A DNA stretch of 59,711 nucleotides from JAXMBX01 sp046349635 (GCA_046349635.1 JAXMBX010000032.1:1-59711); one strand, 5' to 3'. Shown: positions 8,600 through 17,471, counted from the stretch's first letter. Notes: generated by a model not told the origin, from the letters alone. Program-made: numbers and translations.

Positions 8600-10435
8600 A
8601 TGCAGCCGCTCGCACATCAGGAATTCACACAGCCCCCGCCGCGCAGTGAGGAACGCGCCTCCTCCACGGTCGGCTCCCGTTGGCAGTCGGTCCTGTTCTC
8701 GTGGGGCTTCGTCCCCGCGTTGCTGTTCGTTTCGTTGGCGCTCCGCCTCTGGAGTATCTCCCGCATCGAAATGATCTCCCGCGATGGATACTTTTATTGT
8801 CTCCTCGCCCGGAAAATTAACGATGGCTACTGGCTCACCGCCGCCGCCGACTGGTTTCTCCTCAATCCTTATCCCCCGCTCATTACACTGCTGACCCGTC
8901 TCACCGGCTTCAGCTATGAATTCTCCGGCCAGTTGCTCTGCGCCATTCCCGCCGGCCTGGCGGTCCTCCCCCTTTACTTCTGGGCCCGTTCCGCCTTCGG
9001 ACTGCGCGTCGCGCAAATCACCGCCTGGATGTATGCCCTGCACCCGATTCTGATTCGCACCAGCGCGGATGTCATGCGCGAAGGCCTCTACTGGTTCCTG
9101 ATGCTCACCGCCGTCTGGATCCTCTGGGAAGCGGTGCAACGCGCCTCCTGGATTCTCTATCTGCTGGGGGGCGTCCTCGCCACCGCCGCGACCTTAACCC
9201 GCATCGAAGGCGCAGCCCTCTTTCCCCTCGTCCTGCTCTGGTCCGCCTGGAAAATAGAGCCCTCACACGTCAGCAGTTGGTTCCGTATCCCGACCCGGCG
9301 TACGGTCTGGCGCTGGACCGGTGCGGGACTCGCCTGTGCCGTCTTCCCCGCCCTGGTTCTGACGTTGAATATGACCCTCCTTCCCGCCGGCAAACCGCTC
9401 TTGGGATTGGGACGTTTCTATCACCTCGCCCAACTCGTCGTGAACACCTTCGCGAAATCCTCCGCGCCCAGCGCGCCTCCTCTGCTCGATCAGCACGGCA
9501 CCCCCCCCGCTCTCCTCCCCACACCACAGAAAAACCCGGAGCAAGAGCCGGTGAAGCTCGCCTCCGCGGAGACTTCTCCTGTCGTTCAGGTCTCTCATGA
9601 AGCCGCCTCGCCACCGGTTCCCACGACCGTTCGCCAGTTAGCGAAATCCCTTCCCGTCTGGAATTCGGACGGAGTCGCCGATCCCGTTCAATACCGTCTG
9701 CAGCGGTTTGTTCTCCTCGCGGATGATCATCGCGAGGCGATCTACATCGCGCATTTTATCATTCGCCTCATTCAGGGAATTCTCGTCCCCGTTCTGATCT
9801 GGTTCGCCGTCGGTCTCGCGACCTACCGCACAAACTGGGTCGCCGCGCGGGATTGGCCCCTGCTGCTCCTCTCCATCTCCCTGGTCGGGCTGTTCTTCTT
9901 CCATCTTGCGACGGAGAACGTCCTCGAACCTCGCTACCTCTTCTGTCTGATTCCGTTCTTATTCCCTTGGTCTGCAATCGGAATTCTGGAAATCACCCGT
10001 TGGATCCATGTGGGCCTGGAACGTCGCGGCAAGCTGAACCTGTACCGTCCCCTGATCACCGGCCTGTGCGTCGTGCTCGTCACCGCAGGCATCGTGCATA
10101 GTGCCCCGCGGAACGATTTCGGCAAGACCCAGCAGAAAGCACTCGGCATCCTCCTGCGGACTGCCCCCGAAAAGCCCCTCAGCATGACCGGCCTCGAATC
10201 GCTCCGCCGCATCGGCTACTACGCCGATGCCGAGTTCCGCGTAATGCCTCAGAATCCCCAGGAAGCCTACGAATGGCTGAAGTCCCAGCCGGTCAAATAC
10301 GTCATCCTGGGAGGCAAGGAACGAGCCAAGACCTTGCTGCTCGAAGAATGGCTCGCACGCGACCCCCGCTACGCCCGCGTCCACGCCGAAGACCCCGCCT
10401 TCCCCGACTATCAGGTCTTCCGCATCGTCCAGTAG
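8600..10435 (+). CDS. GT-C fold glycosyltransferase (PMT/ArnT-like), membrane
   Basis: A 611-aa integral membrane protein with about 10-12 predicted helices. The layout matches polyprenol-phosphate-dependent GT-C glycosyltransferases: a first helix (about 31-50), then a loop with an acidic motif (RDGYFYCLLARKINDG) that normally carries the catalytic Asp, then repeated helices with short loops. A hydrophilic, Pro-rich loop lies at about 285-355, and the C-terminal 120 residues are soluble (YADAEFRVMPQNPQEAYEWL). Acceptor and donor cannot be told from sequence. The GT-A enzyme at 12289 may supply a polyprenol-linked sugar, but this is only inference. Confidence 0.75.
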   Translation: MQPLAHQEFTQPPPRSEERASSTVGSRWQSVLFSWGFVPALLFVSLALRLWSISRIEMISRDGYFYCLLARKINDGYWLTAAADWFLLNPYPPLITLLTRLTGFSYEFSGQLLCAIPAGLAVLPLYFWARSAFGLRVAQITAWMYALHPILIRTSADVMREGLYWFLMLTAVWILWEAVQRASWILYLLGGVLATAATLTRIEGAALFPLVLLWSAWKIEPSHVSSWFRIPTRRTVWRWTGAGLACAVFPALVLTLNMTLLPAGKPLLGLGRFYHLAQLVVNTFAKSSAPSAPPLLDQHGTPPALLPTPQKNPEQEPVKLASAETSPVVQVSHEAASPPVPTTVRQLAKSLPVWNSDGVADPVQYRLQRFVLLADDHREAIYIAHFIIRLIQGILVPVLIWFAVGLATYRTNWVAARDWPLLLLSISLVGLFFFHLATENVLEPRYLFCLIPFLFPWSAIGILEITRWIHVGLERRGKLNLYRPLITGLCVVLVTAGIVHSAPRNDFGKTQQKALGILLRTAPEKPLSMTGLESLRRIGYYADAEFRVMPQNPQEAYEWLKSQPVKYVILGGKERAKTLLLEEWLARDPRYARVHAEDPAFPDYQVFRIVQ

Positions 10436-10497
10436 ATCAGACGCAACGGATCTGTATTTTTGTAGTAGATCGTCTACGCTTATTTGTCAGGTATTTT

Positions 10498-10540
10498 GGG
10501 TGGCATGCCTACATCGCCACTCAGTGGCAGGGTAGGCATG
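10498..10540. repeat. Repeat family A, copy 3
   Basis: A complete copy: GGGTGGCATGCCTACATCGC followed by CAGTGGCAGGGTAGGCATG. CATGCCTAC pairs with GTAGGCATG and GCCAC with GTGGC. It lies between the GT-C gene and the convergent lipoprotein gene. Confidence 0.85.
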
Positions 10541-10614
10541 GACGCGCTTGACACCAGTTGGCCGGGGACGAGCGCAGCAAGCCCCTCCAACGTGTAAGCC
10601 CCCCGCGCGCCGCC

Positions 10615-10998
10615 TCACGTCGTCGGCGAACTCGGCTCCGCCGCCACCGTCGATTTCTCTCCACCACCAGCCTCAGGCTTCGTGGAGATCGCAGGCCCGA
10701 TCGAGATCGGCCCTTTGGGCCAATGGTCCCACCAGTGCCCTTTTTCAGGTGTTGCGGCAGTCATGCTCGCGGTCCCCGCGGGGGCGGGTGACGTCGACTG
10801 GTGGTGATGGCCGCTCTTCTCGTGCGATGCCAGCATATTCTGCTGGACCTGTTGCATTTTGATGCGATGCGCCGTGCTGCTGAATCCCGGCGGGGTCACG
10901 TACGCATAGTTCGGATTCAAACAGCCGCAGGAAACCGCCCCCGGCAGCATCAGCCCCAGTCCCAGCATCCCCAGATGGATTCGTTTCCGGACGTCCAT
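10615..10998 (-). CDS. Small secreted lipoprotein, function unknown
   Basis: A 127-aa protein with an N-terminal signal (MDVRKRIHLGMLGLGLMLPG) ending in a lipobox-like AVSC, so Cys24 could be lipidated. The mature part is short, His-rich in the middle (SHEKSGHHHQS) and Pro/Ser/Thr-rich at the end. An AAGGGA Shine-Dalgarno sequence precedes the ATG. No family is recognised; short lipoproteins of this kind are common next to repeat islands in planctomycetes. Confidence 0.6.
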   Translation of the reverse strand: MDVRKRIHLGMLGLGLMLPGAVSCGCLNPNYAYVTPPGFSSTAHRIKMQQVQQNMLASHEKSGHHHQSTSPAPAGTASMTAATPEKGHWWDHWPKGPISIGPAISTKPEAGGGEKSTVAAEPSSPTT

Positions 10999-11068
10999 GT
11001 CCCTTCCCCCCTTCCCTCAATGCAACGTCATCTGTTCACCTTCGACCGGATCAACTTGCCTCTCCAAT

Positions 11069-11096
11069 AAAAAAGGGGGAACCGTTTGGTTCCCCC
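11069..11096 (-). terminator. Terminator of the superoxide dismutase gene
   Basis: A 9-bp stem (GGGGGAACC/GGTTCCCCC, 11075-11083 with 11088-11096) with a 4-nt loop; on the minus strand it is followed by six T. Confidence 0.85.
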
Positions 11097-11153
11097 TCGT
11101 TTCACTGGTCTTCTGAAACCTGCTTGATCGCGCAGATCCCTGATCCCGGCGGA

Positions 11154-11768
11154 TTACTTCACCTTGGCATAGTTTTCCGCAACCTTGCCCCAGTTGATCA
11201 CGTTGTAAAACGCGTTGATGTAATCCGGACGGCGGTTCTGGTACTTCAGGTAGTAAGCGTGTTCCCACACGTCGATCCCCAGCAGCGGCTTCCGGCCCTC
11301 GGACAACGGGCTGTCCTGGTTCGGGGTGCTCTCGACGATCAGCTTCCCCGCCTTGGGATCAAACGACAACCACGCCCAGCCGCTTCCGAAACGAGTCGTT
11401 GCAGCCTTCGTGAACTGTTCCTTGAACACCGCGAAGCTGCCGATGTCCTTGGTGATCGCCTGTCCCAGGTCACCCGTCGGCTCGCCGCCGGCGCTCGGGC
11501 CGATCACCGTCCAGAACAGCGAGTGATTCGCGTGCCCGCCGCCGTTGTTCCGGACCACCATCCGGATCGCTTCCGGCACCGCGGCCAGGTCGCTGATCAG
11601 ATCTTCGACAGACTTCGCCGCCAGCGCGGGATGTCCTTCCAAAGCCGTGTTCACATTGTTGATGTAGGCCTGGTGGTGCTTGGTGTGGTGGATTTCCATC
11701 GTCTGCGTATCGATGTAAGCATCGAGCGCGTTGTAGGCGTAAGGCAGCGGCGGGAGTGTGTAAGCCAT
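11154..11768 (-). CDS. sodA: Superoxide dismutase (Mn/Fe type)
   Basis: A complete 204-aa Mn/Fe superoxide dismutase that converts superoxide to peroxide and oxygen in the cytoplasm. The four metal ligands are H27 (HHTKHHQAY), H82 (GGGHANHSLFW), D166 and H170 (DVWEHAYYLKYQNRR). The GGGHANHSLFW and NQDSPL patterns favour the manganese subgroup, though metal choice cannot be proven from sequence. No signal peptide is present. The ATG follows GAGGAGACC. A strong terminator ends the gene, so it is probably transcribed alone. Confidence 0.95.
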   Translation of the reverse strand: MAYTLPPLPYAYNALDAYIDTQTMEIHHTKHHQAYINNVNTALEGHPALAAKSVEDLISDLAAVPEAIRMVVRNNGGGHANHSLFWTVIGPSAGGEPTGDLGQAITKDIGSFAVFKEQFTKAATTRFGSGWAWLSFDPKAGKLIVESTPNQDSPLSEGRKPLLGIDVWEHAYYLKYQNRRPDYINAFYNVINWGKVAENYAKVK

Positions 11769-12288
11769 GATTGAGGTCTCCTCGAAGTTTTCGGTCGAAC
11801 GTCCCGCCCTGCAATTCAGCGGGCGGACGCAAAGTAGCTTGCGACCCGGGTCAGAACGGACTGACCCGGTCTGTCGAGACCGCTGACCATTGAGGACCAG
11901 CGTCTATCACGGCAGGGGGCTTGGAAAATCTTTCGACTTTGCCGCGACACCACAGCCGTGACGGCTCTAGTTATAAACTTGCGTTCGCCAACATGCAAAG
12001 CCGCCCTCCCCCGTTCCCGAGGCGGATAACCCCCGCCGATCCCGAAAAAATTGGACATAAAGACTCCGGTTATAACGTGCTGGAAAAAGGTTACGACCCG
12101 CAGCCCCCCTGTGGCCGTTCATCCCGATTGTCTTGCCCCCCTTCCCCTCTAGAATGAGAAGCGACTTGGACCGGGAAACGCAACTTTGCAACCCCCCGGC
12201 GTCTTGACGTTAATTCGAACCTGTCTTGATGTTGTGCGTCCCAGTCGCGCTCGGAATACGCGTCGCAGACTGATCGGAAGGGAATGTC
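11769..12288. other. Divergent intergenic region with a family-B repeat
   Basis: This 520-bp gap lies between the divergent sodA and GT2 genes and should hold both promoters. Apart from the family-B repeat at 11890-11970, no gene or clear operator is seen. Confidence 0.4.
11890..11970 (+). repeat. Repeat family B, copy 4
   Basis: Starts TTGAGGACCAGCGTCTATCA and continues to GCCGCGACACCACAGCCGTG. The arms here are GGCA and TGCC rather than TGTCGCG/CGCGACA, so pairing is kept while the bases differ. Confidence 0.6.
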
Positions 12289-13107
12289 ATGTCTCCCGGA
12301 ATCCTGACCGCCTTGCCGGTCTATAACGAAGCGCAGCATCTCGAACCTGTCCTCAGGCAGGTCGCGAAATATTCTCCGGAGATCCTCGTCGTCAACGATG
12401 GTTCTTCCGATGGAACCGCCGCCGAACTCGAACGCCTCTCCGCGCTCATTCCCAACCTGCACATTCTCACTCACACGAAAAACCAGGGCTACGGCGCCGC
12501 GCTGCGCTCAGCGTTTCAATATGCCCAGGATCACGGGTTCGAAGTCCTGGTGACGATCGACTGCGACGGCCAGCATCAGCCCGAACTGATTCCCGCTCTC
12601 GCCGCCGCGCTGAATCGTGACGGTTGCGAATTCGACATCGTTTCCGGCAGCCGCTATTTGAAAACCTTCGCCGGAGACTCGACCCCTCCCGAAGCCCGCC
12701 GCAAAATCAATGCGACAATCACCGCCGAACTCAATCAGCAACTCGGCCTCCGCTTGACCGATGGCTTCTGCGGCTTCAAGGCGTATCGCGTCTCTGCGTT
12801 GAAGAACATCCACATCACCGAACTCGGCTACGCCATGCCACTCCAGTTCTGGGTGCAGTCAGTCGCGCTCGGCCTCTCCATTGTCGAGTTCCCCGTCCCC
12901 CTCATTTATCTTGATGAGAAGCGTTCCTTCGGGGGCTCCCTCGATGATGCCGAGTTCCGCCTCAAGCACTATCGCGAAGTTCTGCAACGCGAAATGACCG
13001 CCGCCTGTAAGGAGCTTCCCCCCGAAGCCCGGAACCATGTCGCTCCGAATCACGCCACCTGTTGTTCGCATCCTGAAGGAACGGGATGTGCTGGATTCAC
13101 GGACTGA
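12289..13107 (+). CDS. GT-A family 2 glycosyltransferase (polyprenyl-phosphate type)
   Basis: A 272-aa soluble family 2 glycosyltransferase resembling dolichyl/polyprenyl-phosphate mannosyl- or glucosyltransferases. The N-terminal Rossmann half has ALPVYNEAQHLEPVL and VVNDGSSDGT (about 8-43), and the metal-binding DxD-like motif is D91-C-D93-GQHQPEL. No C-terminal membrane helices are seen, unlike many bacterial GtrB proteins. A CGGAAGGGA site precedes the ATG. It would charge a lipid carrier with sugar, possibly for a GT-C enzyme such as the one at 8600; that link is inference. Confidence 0.85.
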   Translation: MSPGILTALPVYNEAQHLEPVLRQVAKYSPEILVVNDGSSDGTAAELERLSALIPNLHILTHTKNQGYGAALRSAFQYAQDHGFEVLVTIDCDGQHQPELIPALAAALNRDGCEFDIVSGSRYLKTFAGDSTPPEARRKINATITAELNQQLGLRLTDGFCGFKAYRVSALKNIHITELGYAMPLQFWVQSVALGLSIVEFPVPLIYLDEKRSFGGSLDDAEFRLKHYREVLQREMTAACKELPPEARNHVAPNHATCCSHPEGTGCAGFTD

Positions 13108-13168
13108 GCCCCCCTTCTGAATGCGGGGCCTCCGTCCCGGATCTTGACTCGGCGGCTGCACCTTAGCC

Positions 13169-14866
13169 ATGACCACACTCACCCCCTCCTCCGAGACCGG
13201 CGCCGCTCCTGTTTTGGAATCCCTCTGGGAACAAAAGCATTGGGTCGTCCCGCGCGCCGACCGCGCCCTCCTCATCTCGCCGGAATTACCTGAGGCGGCA
13301 GAACTCCTGCTGAAGAACCGGGCGCTGTTCCAGTCCGTGGAAACGACCCTGCTCGGCCGATCCTTCGCGGAACTGCGACAGGCCGCTCGGCGGACCGCTT
13401 TGCAAGCCGCCCATGCCTATACCTCCCAGTGGGTGAATCTCTCTTCTTGTGCCGCCTGCAGCGATTTTGATTCACTCAGCCAGGCCCCCCTCGTCCTCAG
13501 CGGGCATCAACCGCAGTTGTTTCACGTCGGCGTCTGGTTCAAGAACTTCGTCGCCGGCCGCCTCGCACGCGAATCCCAGGGAGTCGGTTTGAACCTCGTG
13601 GTGGAGAGCGACATGTGCAGCTCCACCGCGCTCCGCCTCCCCGCTCCTCCTCACGGCAAGCCCACGTTCGCAACCTGCGAGTTTGATACCCGCCGCTCCC
13701 AGCGCCCCTGGGAAGAAATGCACCTGCAGGATCGGGAACTGTTTCGCACGTTCCCCCAACGCGTCGCGCAGGCCCTCGCCCCCTGGGGTTTCTCGCCGCT
13801 CCTGGAATCACTCTGGCCGGACGCTCTGAAACTTTCGCAGCGAACCGATAGACTGGCGGACCTGCTGACCGCTGCCCGGAACTCTCTGGAACGCCGCTGG
13901 GGAAACAGGAATCTGGAACTCCCCATCAGCAGCCTGTGTCAGACCGAACCGTTCTTGTGGTTCCTCCTCACCATCCTGAACGAACTCCCCCGCTTCCAGC
14001 AGACCTACAACGACATCCTCGCCGAGTATCGTCGCGTCAATCATCTTCGTAGTCAGACTCACCCCGTCCCCGGCCTGCGACAGCTTGGGGAGCGTATCGA
14101 AGCCCCCTTCCGTGTCTGGCTCCCGGGAGAAACTCGCCGCCGCCCCCTGTTCGCACAACGACAGGGCGCGGAAATCATCCTCTCCGATGAAACCGACGAA
14201 CTGCTCAGGTTGCAGTTCCCGGTGAATGGCGATCCTCGTCCCGCTATCGAACAACTCCAGGCCTGGCAGAAATCCGGTGTCCGGCTTCGCACCCGCGCAT
14301 TGACCACCACCCTCTACTCGCGGCTGTTCCTCGGCGACCTCTTCCTGCACGGCATCGGCGGTTCAAAATATGACGAAATGACCGACCGCCTGATCGCGAG
14401 ATTCTTCCACATCTCCGCCCCCGGATATGTCACCCTCTCCGCCTCTTTGTTCCTCCCGTTGAATCCCTTCCCCGTCACGCCCCGGGACGCGGAGCACTTC
14501 GCGCGGGAGGAGCATCTGTTGCACTGGTCCCCCGAGCAATGTGAAATCGCTTCTTCCGCCGGGTTGGAACCGGAACTGCTGCAAAAGCTCCAGTCCCTCA
14601 AGTCCGAATTGGATTCCCTGCAGCGCGATCCGCATTCCGCACGGCACAAATTACGCCGCCGCGAACTGCATCGGGAACTGCACGAACTGCGCGCCCTCAT
14701 TACCCCGCGCGTGAAAGCAGAGTTTGATCGCTCGGAACGTCCCCGCTGGGAGGAAGTCACTCGCCAACTCCAGGCCAATGAAGTCCTCGCCAACCGCGAA
14801 TGGTCCTTCGCCCTCTTCCCCGAACAACTCCTCCACGACTTTCTGCACTCTCAAGGCCTGATCTAA
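13169..14866 (+). CDS. Conserved unknown protein, BshC-like
   Basis: A 565-aa soluble protein. Two stretches stand out: LSGHQPQLFHVGVWFKNFV (about 112-130) and LFLHGIGGSKYDEMTDRLI (about 389-407), which resemble the nucleotide-site and HGIGG regions of BshC, the cysteine-adding enzyme of bacillithiol synthesis. The C-terminal part (about 445-565) looks like a coiled coil (LQKLQSLKSELDSLQR, LHRELHELR), as in BshC. Overall similarity is remote and no other bacillithiol gene is here, so the activity is unproven. It lies 61 bp after the GT2 gene on the same strand and could be cotranscribed. Confidence 0.6.
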   Translation: MTTLTPSSETGAAPVLESLWEQKHWVVPRADRALLISPELPEAAELLLKNRALFQSVETTLLGRSFAELRQAARRTALQAAHAYTSQWVNLSSCAACSDFDSLSQAPLVLSGHQPQLFHVGVWFKNFVAGRLARESQGVGLNLVVESDMCSSTALRLPAPPHGKPTFATCEFDTRRSQRPWEEMHLQDRELFRTFPQRVAQALAPWGFSPLLESLWPDALKLSQRTDRLADLLTAARNSLERRWGNRNLELPISSLCQTEPFLWFLLTILNELPRFQQTYNDILAEYRRVNHLRSQTHPVPGLRQLGERIEAPFRVWLPGETRRRPLFAQRQGAEIILSDETDELLRLQFPVNGDPRPAIEQLQAWQKSGVRLRTRALTTTLYSRLFLGDLFLHGIGGSKYDEMTDRLIARFFHISAPGYVTLSASLFLPLNPFPVTPRDAEHFAREEHLLHWSPEQCEIASSAGLEPELLQKLQSLKSELDSLQRDPHSARHKLRRRELHRELHELRALITPRVKAEFDRSERPRWEEVTRQLQANEVLANREWSFALFPEQLLHDFLHSQGLI

Positions 14867-14899
14867 TCGACTCACGTTGTGCGTGGCATAGATTTTTAG

Positions 14900-14916
14900 G
14901 TCAGGCCTCGCCTGAC
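14900..14916. repeat. Repeat family G palindrome
   Basis: GTCAGGC CTC GCCTGAC, a perfect 7-bp palindrome. A close relative with GGCAGGC arms is at 43347-43363. Confidence 0.6.
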
Positions 14917-14951
14917 GCGGGCTTCAACAGATCATGGGTCGCGGCGAGTTT

Positions 14952-14990
14952 TACCCTCTCCCCCCCGAGGGAGAGGGCAGGGTGAGGGGG
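14952..14990. repeat. Repeat family E (CCCTCTCC/GGAGAGGG)
   Basis: TACCCTCTCCC...GAGGGAGAGGGCAGGGTGAGGGGG. The same sequence is at 43161-43197, and altered forms are at about 36307-36402 and 38761-38782. Confidence 0.75.
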
Positions 14991-15027
14991 CGCTCCAAGC
15001 GTCGCTGATCTGTGTTCGAGGCTCGCA

Positions 15028-15052
15028 GGGTGGCCCGGATTCTTGAATCCGG
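15028..15052. repeat. Repeat family F palindrome
   Basis: GGGTGGCCCGGATTCTTGAA then TCCGG; the core CCGGATTC/GAATCCGG is an inverted repeat. A second copy is at 30799-30824. Confidence 0.65.
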
Positions 15053-15056
15053 TTTT

Positions 15057-15099
15057 GGGTGGCATGCCCACTTCGCCACGCAGTGGCAGGGTGGGCATG
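15057..15099. repeat. Repeat family A, copy 4
   Basis: A complete copy with CATGCCCAC paired to GTGGGCATG: relative to copy 3, T becomes C on the left arm and A becomes G on the right, so pairing is kept. This is a compensatory change. Confidence 0.85.
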
Positions 15100-15133
15100 T
15101 GCGCGTTTGGCGTGAGTAGCCAAGAGCTGCCAC

Positions 15134-15922
15134 CTACTCCGCTTCTTCCGCTGCACTCTCACTCGGCTTCGCGTGCGAGACTCTCTTTCCCCGTCCACCG
15201 CGCATCGCGTTCGTCAGCCTGTCCGACTTCCAGACCGCCGTCGCATGCTCCTTGATCCACCCCGATGCCCCCGACGTCGATGCGGATTTCGTTTCCGGCT
15301 TCGTCTCCGCCGCCTGGGCATCCGACTTCGAAGTCTTGGGTGCGGACAGTTCCGGCCCGATCAGTCCGGGGAGTTCCTCCCTGCGATCTCTTCGCGGGAT
15401 TGCAGTGGGGGACTCGTCCCCCACTTTCTCGCCGAGCCCCTTCCCTTTCGACGTCACCGTCCGATCGAGGTTCCCCGCAATCGGCCCCTCCTTCGGTTTG
15501 GCGGGTGGTTCGGCCGGGGGCATTCCTTCATCCGACGCCGGGGCTTTCAGCACGTCCGGAATATCGTCCTGCGGTTCCGGGACCCGCTTCTCCGAACGCG
15601 GTTCCTCCGGCGGGGGCAGTTTCTGCGACGATTGTTTCGCCAGTTCTTCCGCCGGCACCGTCCGCTGGCTCACCGCCGGCACGGGCGTATTGATATACCG
15701 CGGATCCTTGTAGTTCTGGTCATGCCACTTCAGATGATGCCAGCGGAGTTCCTTACCCCACAGGCTCGGCTGCTTCTCGCTCAGCGCATACCGCTCGTAG
15801 ACCACGTTCGGTTCCATGAAGGCCCGCCAGCCGAAATAGGCCCGGTACATCCCCGACTGGGTCGTCACCTGACAACCCGTGCAGAGTGTCAGGATCGCGA
15901 TGACTAGCGCCCCCTGCCTCAC
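15134..15922 (-). CDS. Proline-rich lipoprotein with LPGLIGPE motif
   Basis: A 262-aa protein starting with GTG at 15922. AAGGGG lies about 8 nt upstream, and the start gives a signal peptide (VRQGALVIAILTLCTGC) whose Cys17 fits a lipobox. A longer in-frame start at 16036 would only translate repeat A and is rejected. After a Trp/Tyr-rich segment (about 24-75, YRAYFGWRAFMEPNVVYERY, LWGKELRWHHLKWHDQNYKD) the protein is long, Pro/Glu/Lys-rich and probably disordered. The motif LPGLIGPE also occurs in the CpaC tail. No family is recognised; it may be a cell-envelope protein. Confidence 0.6.
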   Translation of the reverse strand: MRQGALVIAILTLCTGCQVTTQSGMYRAYFGWRAFMEPNVVYERYALSEKQPSLWGKELRWHHLKWHDQNYKDPRYINTPVPAVSQRTVPAEELAKQSSQKLPPPEEPRSEKRVPEPQDDIPDVLKAPASDEGMPPAEPPAKPKEGPIAGNLDRTVTSKGKGLGEKVGDESPTAIPRRDRREELPGLIGPELSAPKTSKSDAQAAETKPETKSASTSGASGWIKEHATAVWKSDRLTNAMRGGRGKRVSHAKPSESAAEEAE

Positions 15923-15986
15923 AGCCGCATCCCCTTCTTCGCCTGAAAATGACTGCCGGAACGTTTGTATCTGCCTGTCCTGTTCC

Positions 15987-16029
15987 GGGTGGCATGCCCA
16001 CTTCGCACCAAAGGTGCAGGGTGGGCATG
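15987..16029. repeat. Repeat family A, copy 5
   Basis: GGGTGGCATGCCCACTTCGC, then CAGGGTGGGCATG. The inner arms read GCACC/GGTGC instead of GCCAC/GTGGC, so the inner stem is kept by paired changes. Confidence 0.8.
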
Positions 16030-16066
16030 TGTGCATTTCACGTGGATCGTCCGATACTCACGCATC

Positions 16067-16109
16067 GGGTGGCAGGCCTACATCGCCACGTACTGGCAGG
16101 GCAGGCATG
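16067..16109. repeat. Repeat family A, copy 6
   Basis: GGGTGGCAGGCCTACATCGC, then GGCAGGGCAGGCATG. It is 80 bp from copy 5 in the same orientation, and both are followed by a shared tail with GGATCGTCCGATAC. Confidence 0.75.
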
Positions 16110-16556
16110 TGTTCACTCGACGCGGATCGTCCGATACACCCCCGCGCACGATAAAATTCCCCTTTCCCGATTGATCGACTTCCCCCGGTTTCGCCGATTG
16201 ACCAAAGTTTGCCGTTCAGGGGGAGATTCAGGGACTCATACGGCAAGTCCCGTTGACTGGAAAACAGCCCCGAAACTCCCTCTCTTTCCTACCCCGCAAT
16301 CTCTCAGCGGAACCTCCGCCAGCTCGCAAAATCGAAAAACTCCACCTCTCTTGACGCTCTCCGCCCTCCCCGCTAGACTCGATCCCCAGCCGTCAGCGCA
16401 TCTCTTGATTCCCAGAACAGTTACGATGCAATTCGCCGTTTGCGGCGAACGGTCGCCAGCGGAGATCGTTTTCCCACCCGGGCTGACGGTCTCCCTCTCT
16501 CTTTGTCGCGCGGTTTTTTAACGGAAACAATCCCCACTTTTCTTTCGATAGCTGCC

Positions 16557-17471
16557 ATGAAAAGCGAAGAACGACACAGACTGCAGGAAAACGAACTCAC
16601 CCACATGGGCGTTCGGCTCATGTTCCTGTTCGATAAGTACTACAACCAGATCCTCTGGACTGCGGTTGTCATCCTCGCCGCCATGGCCGTCTGGATGTAC
16701 ATCAGCCGTTCCCGCGCCGTGACCGAAGGGAGCGCCTGGACCGAACTCACCTCCGCCCGCACGCCGGAAGAGTTCACCGACATCCCCGCCAAGTATCCCA
16801 GCTCCACCGCCGCTGCCTGGGCACGCCTGCAGGCCGCCGAGAGCTATCTCCAGGGTGCCCTCAAGGCCTCGTTCACGAATCGCGAAGAATCAAACGCCTC
16901 CCTGAAACGTGCTCGCGAGCAGTATCAGGCCCTGGTCGATGCTTCCGACACCCCCGCGCTCGCCCGCGAACAGGCCTACATGGGGCTTGCCAAGTGCATC
17001 GAAGCCTCCTCCAGTGGCGACACCGAACCCGCCATCAAGGCCTATCAGGAACTCCTCGCGAAGTTCCCCGACACTGTCTACAAAAAGCACGCCGAAGGCC
17101 GCATCGCCGATCTCAAGAAAAGCTCCACTCAGGCTTTCTACGCCTGGTTCCACAAGCAGAACCCCAAGCCCCCGGAACAGCCCAAGCCGCAGGACAACCA
17201 GGCCCCCGGCGCCGGCATGAGCATCCCCTCGCCGGGAGCCCTCGGTGGCTTGCCCGCTCCCCCGCCCCCTCCGACCGACGAAAAACCCGCGGACAAGACC
17301 GGGGATAAGAAGCCGGACGACAAGCCCCTCGATGCCAAGCCCGCAGCCGAAAAAGCACCCGAAAAGGCTCCTGCGAAAACCCCGGAGAAGCCCGCCGCCG
17401 CTCCTCCCAAGGCCGACGCTCCCAAAACAGACGCGAAAAAGCCTGACGCACCCAAGCCCGCCGCCAAATAG
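16557..17471 (+). CDS. Single-pass membrane protein with TPR-like domain
   Basis: A 304-aa protein with a cytoplasmic N-terminus (about 1-30), one membrane helix (about 34-52, ILWTAVVILAAMAVWMYI) and a helical domain (about 60-195) with TPR-like pairs (YQALVDASDTPALAREQAYM, IKAYQELLAKFPDTVYKKHA). This matches the layout of YfgM/tetratricopeptide envelope proteins that assist secretion. The last 100 residues are Pro/Lys/Ala-rich. The ATG at 16557 is chosen because residues before it in the same frame are unlike any domain. A terminator-like hairpin follows the stop codon. Confidence 0.65.
   Translation: MKSEERHRLQENELTHMGVRLMFLFDKYYNQILWTAVVILAAMAVWMYISRSRAVTEGSAWTELTSARTPEEFTDIPAKYPSSTAAAWARLQAAESYLQGALKASFTNREESNASLKRAREQYQALVDASDTPALAREQAYMGLAKCIEASSSGDTEPAIKAYQELLAKFPDTVYKKHAEGRIADLKKSSTQAFYAWFHKQNPKPPEQPKPQDNQAPGAGMSIPSPGALGGLPAPPPPPTDEKPADKTGDKKPDDKPLDAKPAAEKAPEKAPAKTPEKPAAAPPKADAPKTDAKKPDAPKPAAK

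Larger units (their letters stand above)
15923..16556. other. Divergent intergenic region with two repeat-A copies
   Basis: A 634-bp gap between divergent genes. It carries repeat A at 15987-16029 and 16067-16109. The remaining 450 bp hold no credible gene and should include the promoters of both neighbours. Confidence 0.45.

Noticed and set aside
15923..16036. 5' extension of the lipoprotein gene
   Set aside because: The extra 38 codons are repeat A read through; the GTG at 15922 has a ribosome site and a signal peptide.
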